A DNA stretch of 5,279 nt, from assembly GCA_902782655.1 (NCBI GenBank), contig CACZNY010000050.1, positions 1 through 5,279 on the forward strand. Reading direction: 5' to 3'. Shown one piece after another: positions 4,293 through 5,279 of this stretch (within the stretch, counting starts at the first letter, position 1; each line of letters begins with the position of its first letter). The notes beneath the pieces are model-generated. The model was not told where the DNA came from. It searched no databases and saw nothing but the letters and a program-made list of their open reading frames with translations. This DNA is from an uncultured Lachnospiraceae bacterium. Lineage in GTDB: Bacteria; Bacillota; Clostridia; Lachnospirales; Lachnospiraceae. The position numbers and the translations under genes are program-made.

Positions 4293-5183
4293 TTAAGAAG
4301 TTACTGATCTGCCGTCGTCAAGCATCTTCGAACAGGTCACCGCAAGAGCTCCCGGACCTATATGACAGGAAACCGATAATGAAAGCGGATACATATCAAC
4401 AGGATAATTCGGAAAGGCTTCCATGATCTCAGCCCTGAACTCCTCCGCCTCTTCGAGATTATGCGTATATGCCATACCGATCCAGGCGTTGGGCTTATCC
4501 GGAGCTATCCCTCCGTAATGCTTTTCCAGATCATCCGTAATGGCCTTGATCATGACCTTTTTGGCATTTTTCATTCCCCTGGCCTTGGCAAAGGCATCCA
4601 GCTTTTCGCCATATATCCTGAGCACGGGCTTGATCCCCAGAAGCTCTGCGAAAGCCGCTGCCGCAGGCGTAACCCTCCCGCCTCTTTTCAGATATTTCAT
4701 GGTATCTACGGTTATGAATATGTCCGAATCAAACTTGGTCTCTTCAAGCCTCTGCTTTATGTAAACCGCATTGTGACCGTCCTCAGCCATCTGCATGGCA
4801 TCCAATACGCTTAAATACTGGGTCACGGATATCCTTTGATTATTCACTACCTGAACCCTGCCGTCATACTCTCCCGCAAACACAGTCGCGCTCTCGCAGG
4901 CGCCGGAAAGTCCTGACGACATGGGGATAAAGACGAGTTCGTCGTGTTCCTCCAGAAGCTTATCCCACAGAGAAAGGATGTCCCCCGGAAGGGGCTGGGA
5001 GGTACGGATCACAGCCGACGGATCGGCAAGCTTTTCATAAAACTGATCCTGGGTAAGATTTATATCCTCGTAATAAGTCTCGCCGTCTATGGTAAAGGGC
5101 ATGGGGATCACGCTTATCCCAAGCTCCCTCGCCTGAGACTGCGTTATACCGCTGTTGCTGTCTGTGACTATAGCGACCGACAT
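4293..5183 (-). CDS. DegV family protein (fatty-acid-binding, FakB-like)
   Basis: A 296-residue soluble protein with the full set of DegV motifs: TDSNSG at 7-12, TSQPLPGD at 61-68, SSGLSG at 89-94, YLKRGGR at 164-170, GIKPVL at 183-188, KARGMKNA at 200-207 and CHIGPGALAV at 273-282. Family members (for example FakB of Staphylococcus) bind a single fatty acid, its carboxylate held near the TSQP and SSGLSG motifs, and present it to the kinase FakA for phosphorylation and entry into phospholipid synthesis. No FakA-type kinase gene is in the window. The usual 'S-x-G' stretch after the second strand domain is replaced by VNNQRISVTQYLS (113-125), a variant I associate with Clostridia. The open frame extends 26 codons further, but the promoter TTGATA/TACAAT lies inside that extension and AGAGGT sits 8 nt before 5183, so 5183 is the start. 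The length is normal. The specific lipid ligand cannot be read from the sequence. Confidence 0.93.
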   Translation of the reverse strand: MSVAIVTDSNSGITQSQARELGISVIPMPFTIDGETYYEDINLTQDQFYEKLADPSAVIRTSQPLPGDILSLWDKLLEEHDELVFIPMSSGLSGACESATVFAGEYDGRVQVVNNQRISVTQYLSVLDAMQMAEDGHNAVYIKQRLEETKFDSDIFITVDTMKYLKRGGRVTPAAAAFAELLGIKPVLRIYGEKLDAFAKARGMKNAKKVMIKAITDDLEKHYGGIAPDKPNAWIGMAYTHNLEEAEEFRAEIMEAFPNYPVDMYPLSLSVSCHIGPGALAVTCSKMLDDGRSVTS

Positions 5184-5191
5184 CGACAAAT

Positions 5192-5197
5192 ACCTCT
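5192..5197 (-). promoter_or_regulatory. Ribosome binding site of the degV-family gene
   Basis: AGAGGT on the minus strand lies 8 nt upstream of the ATG at 5183. Together with the promoter position it excludes the ATG at 5261. Confidence 0.6.
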
Positions 5198-5225
5198 GGA
5201 AATTACCACCGCAATTATAAGCGGC

Positions 5226-5254
5226 ATTGTAACACAGACCCCCACCCCTATCAA
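5226..5254 (-). promoter_or_regulatory. Sigma-A promoter of the degV-family gene
   Basis: TTGATA (5254-5249) and TACAAT (5231-5226), each five of six consensus bases, are separated by exactly 17 bp on the minus strand. Transcription would start near 5219, leaving a short leader of about 36 nt. The spacer is unusually G-rich (GGGGTGGGGG), which is rare in promoter spacers. A second TATAAT-like hexamer just downstream lacks a matching -35. Confidence 0.75.
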
Positions 5255-5279
5255 TGGACATTTTGGACAGATTGTTTCA

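Noticed and set aside
4461..4814. Plus-strand frames opposite the degV-family gene (4461-4814 and 4540-4764)
   Set aside because: They are shadows of a gene with all DegV motifs in the minus-strand frame, and have no start signals.

Overview
The window looks like chromosomal DNA of a Gram-positive anaerobe of the Clostridia, most likely a Lachnospiraceae-type bacterium. This is judged from the purine-rich Shine-Dalgarno sites, the balanced base composition, a DegV subtype with a VNNQRIS segment, a stand-alone PilZ protein, and a long Ala/Glu-rich secreted protein with a C-terminal anchor. Genus-level assignment is not possible from the sequence alone. All four recognisable genes lie on the minus strand, so transcription runs from right to left.

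In transcription order: a DegV-family fatty-acid-binding protein (5183-4293) with its own good promoter; a 333-bp AT-rich spacer holding promoter signals, an inverted repeat and several hairpins; a 1018-residue secreted, coiled-coil, membrane-anchored surface protein (3959-903) ending at a strong intrinsic terminator; a leader of about 150 nt with an elaborate potential fold; a 115-residue single-domain PilZ protein, a predicted cyclic-di-GMP receptor (662-315); and the first 75 codons of a secreted protein whose N-terminus resembles the propeptide of subtilisin-like (S8) proteases (227 to the window edge). There are no tRNAs, rRNAs, CRISPR arrays, transposases or integrases.

The genes are separated by terminators or promoter-like sequences, so they do not form one tight operon. 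Their juxtaposition, surface protein, c-di-GMP receptor and secreted enzyme, suggests a locus for the cell surface or adhesion. That link is inference from position.

The most interesting signals are the leader in front of the PilZ gene, the unrecognised surface protein with its 11-residue tandem repeat and non-LPXTG anchor, and a perfect inverted repeat overlapping a promoter upstream of the surface-protein gene. The leader has a 10-bp closing stem, nested helices, a possible pseudoknot with the 5' end, and a competing downstream pairing.
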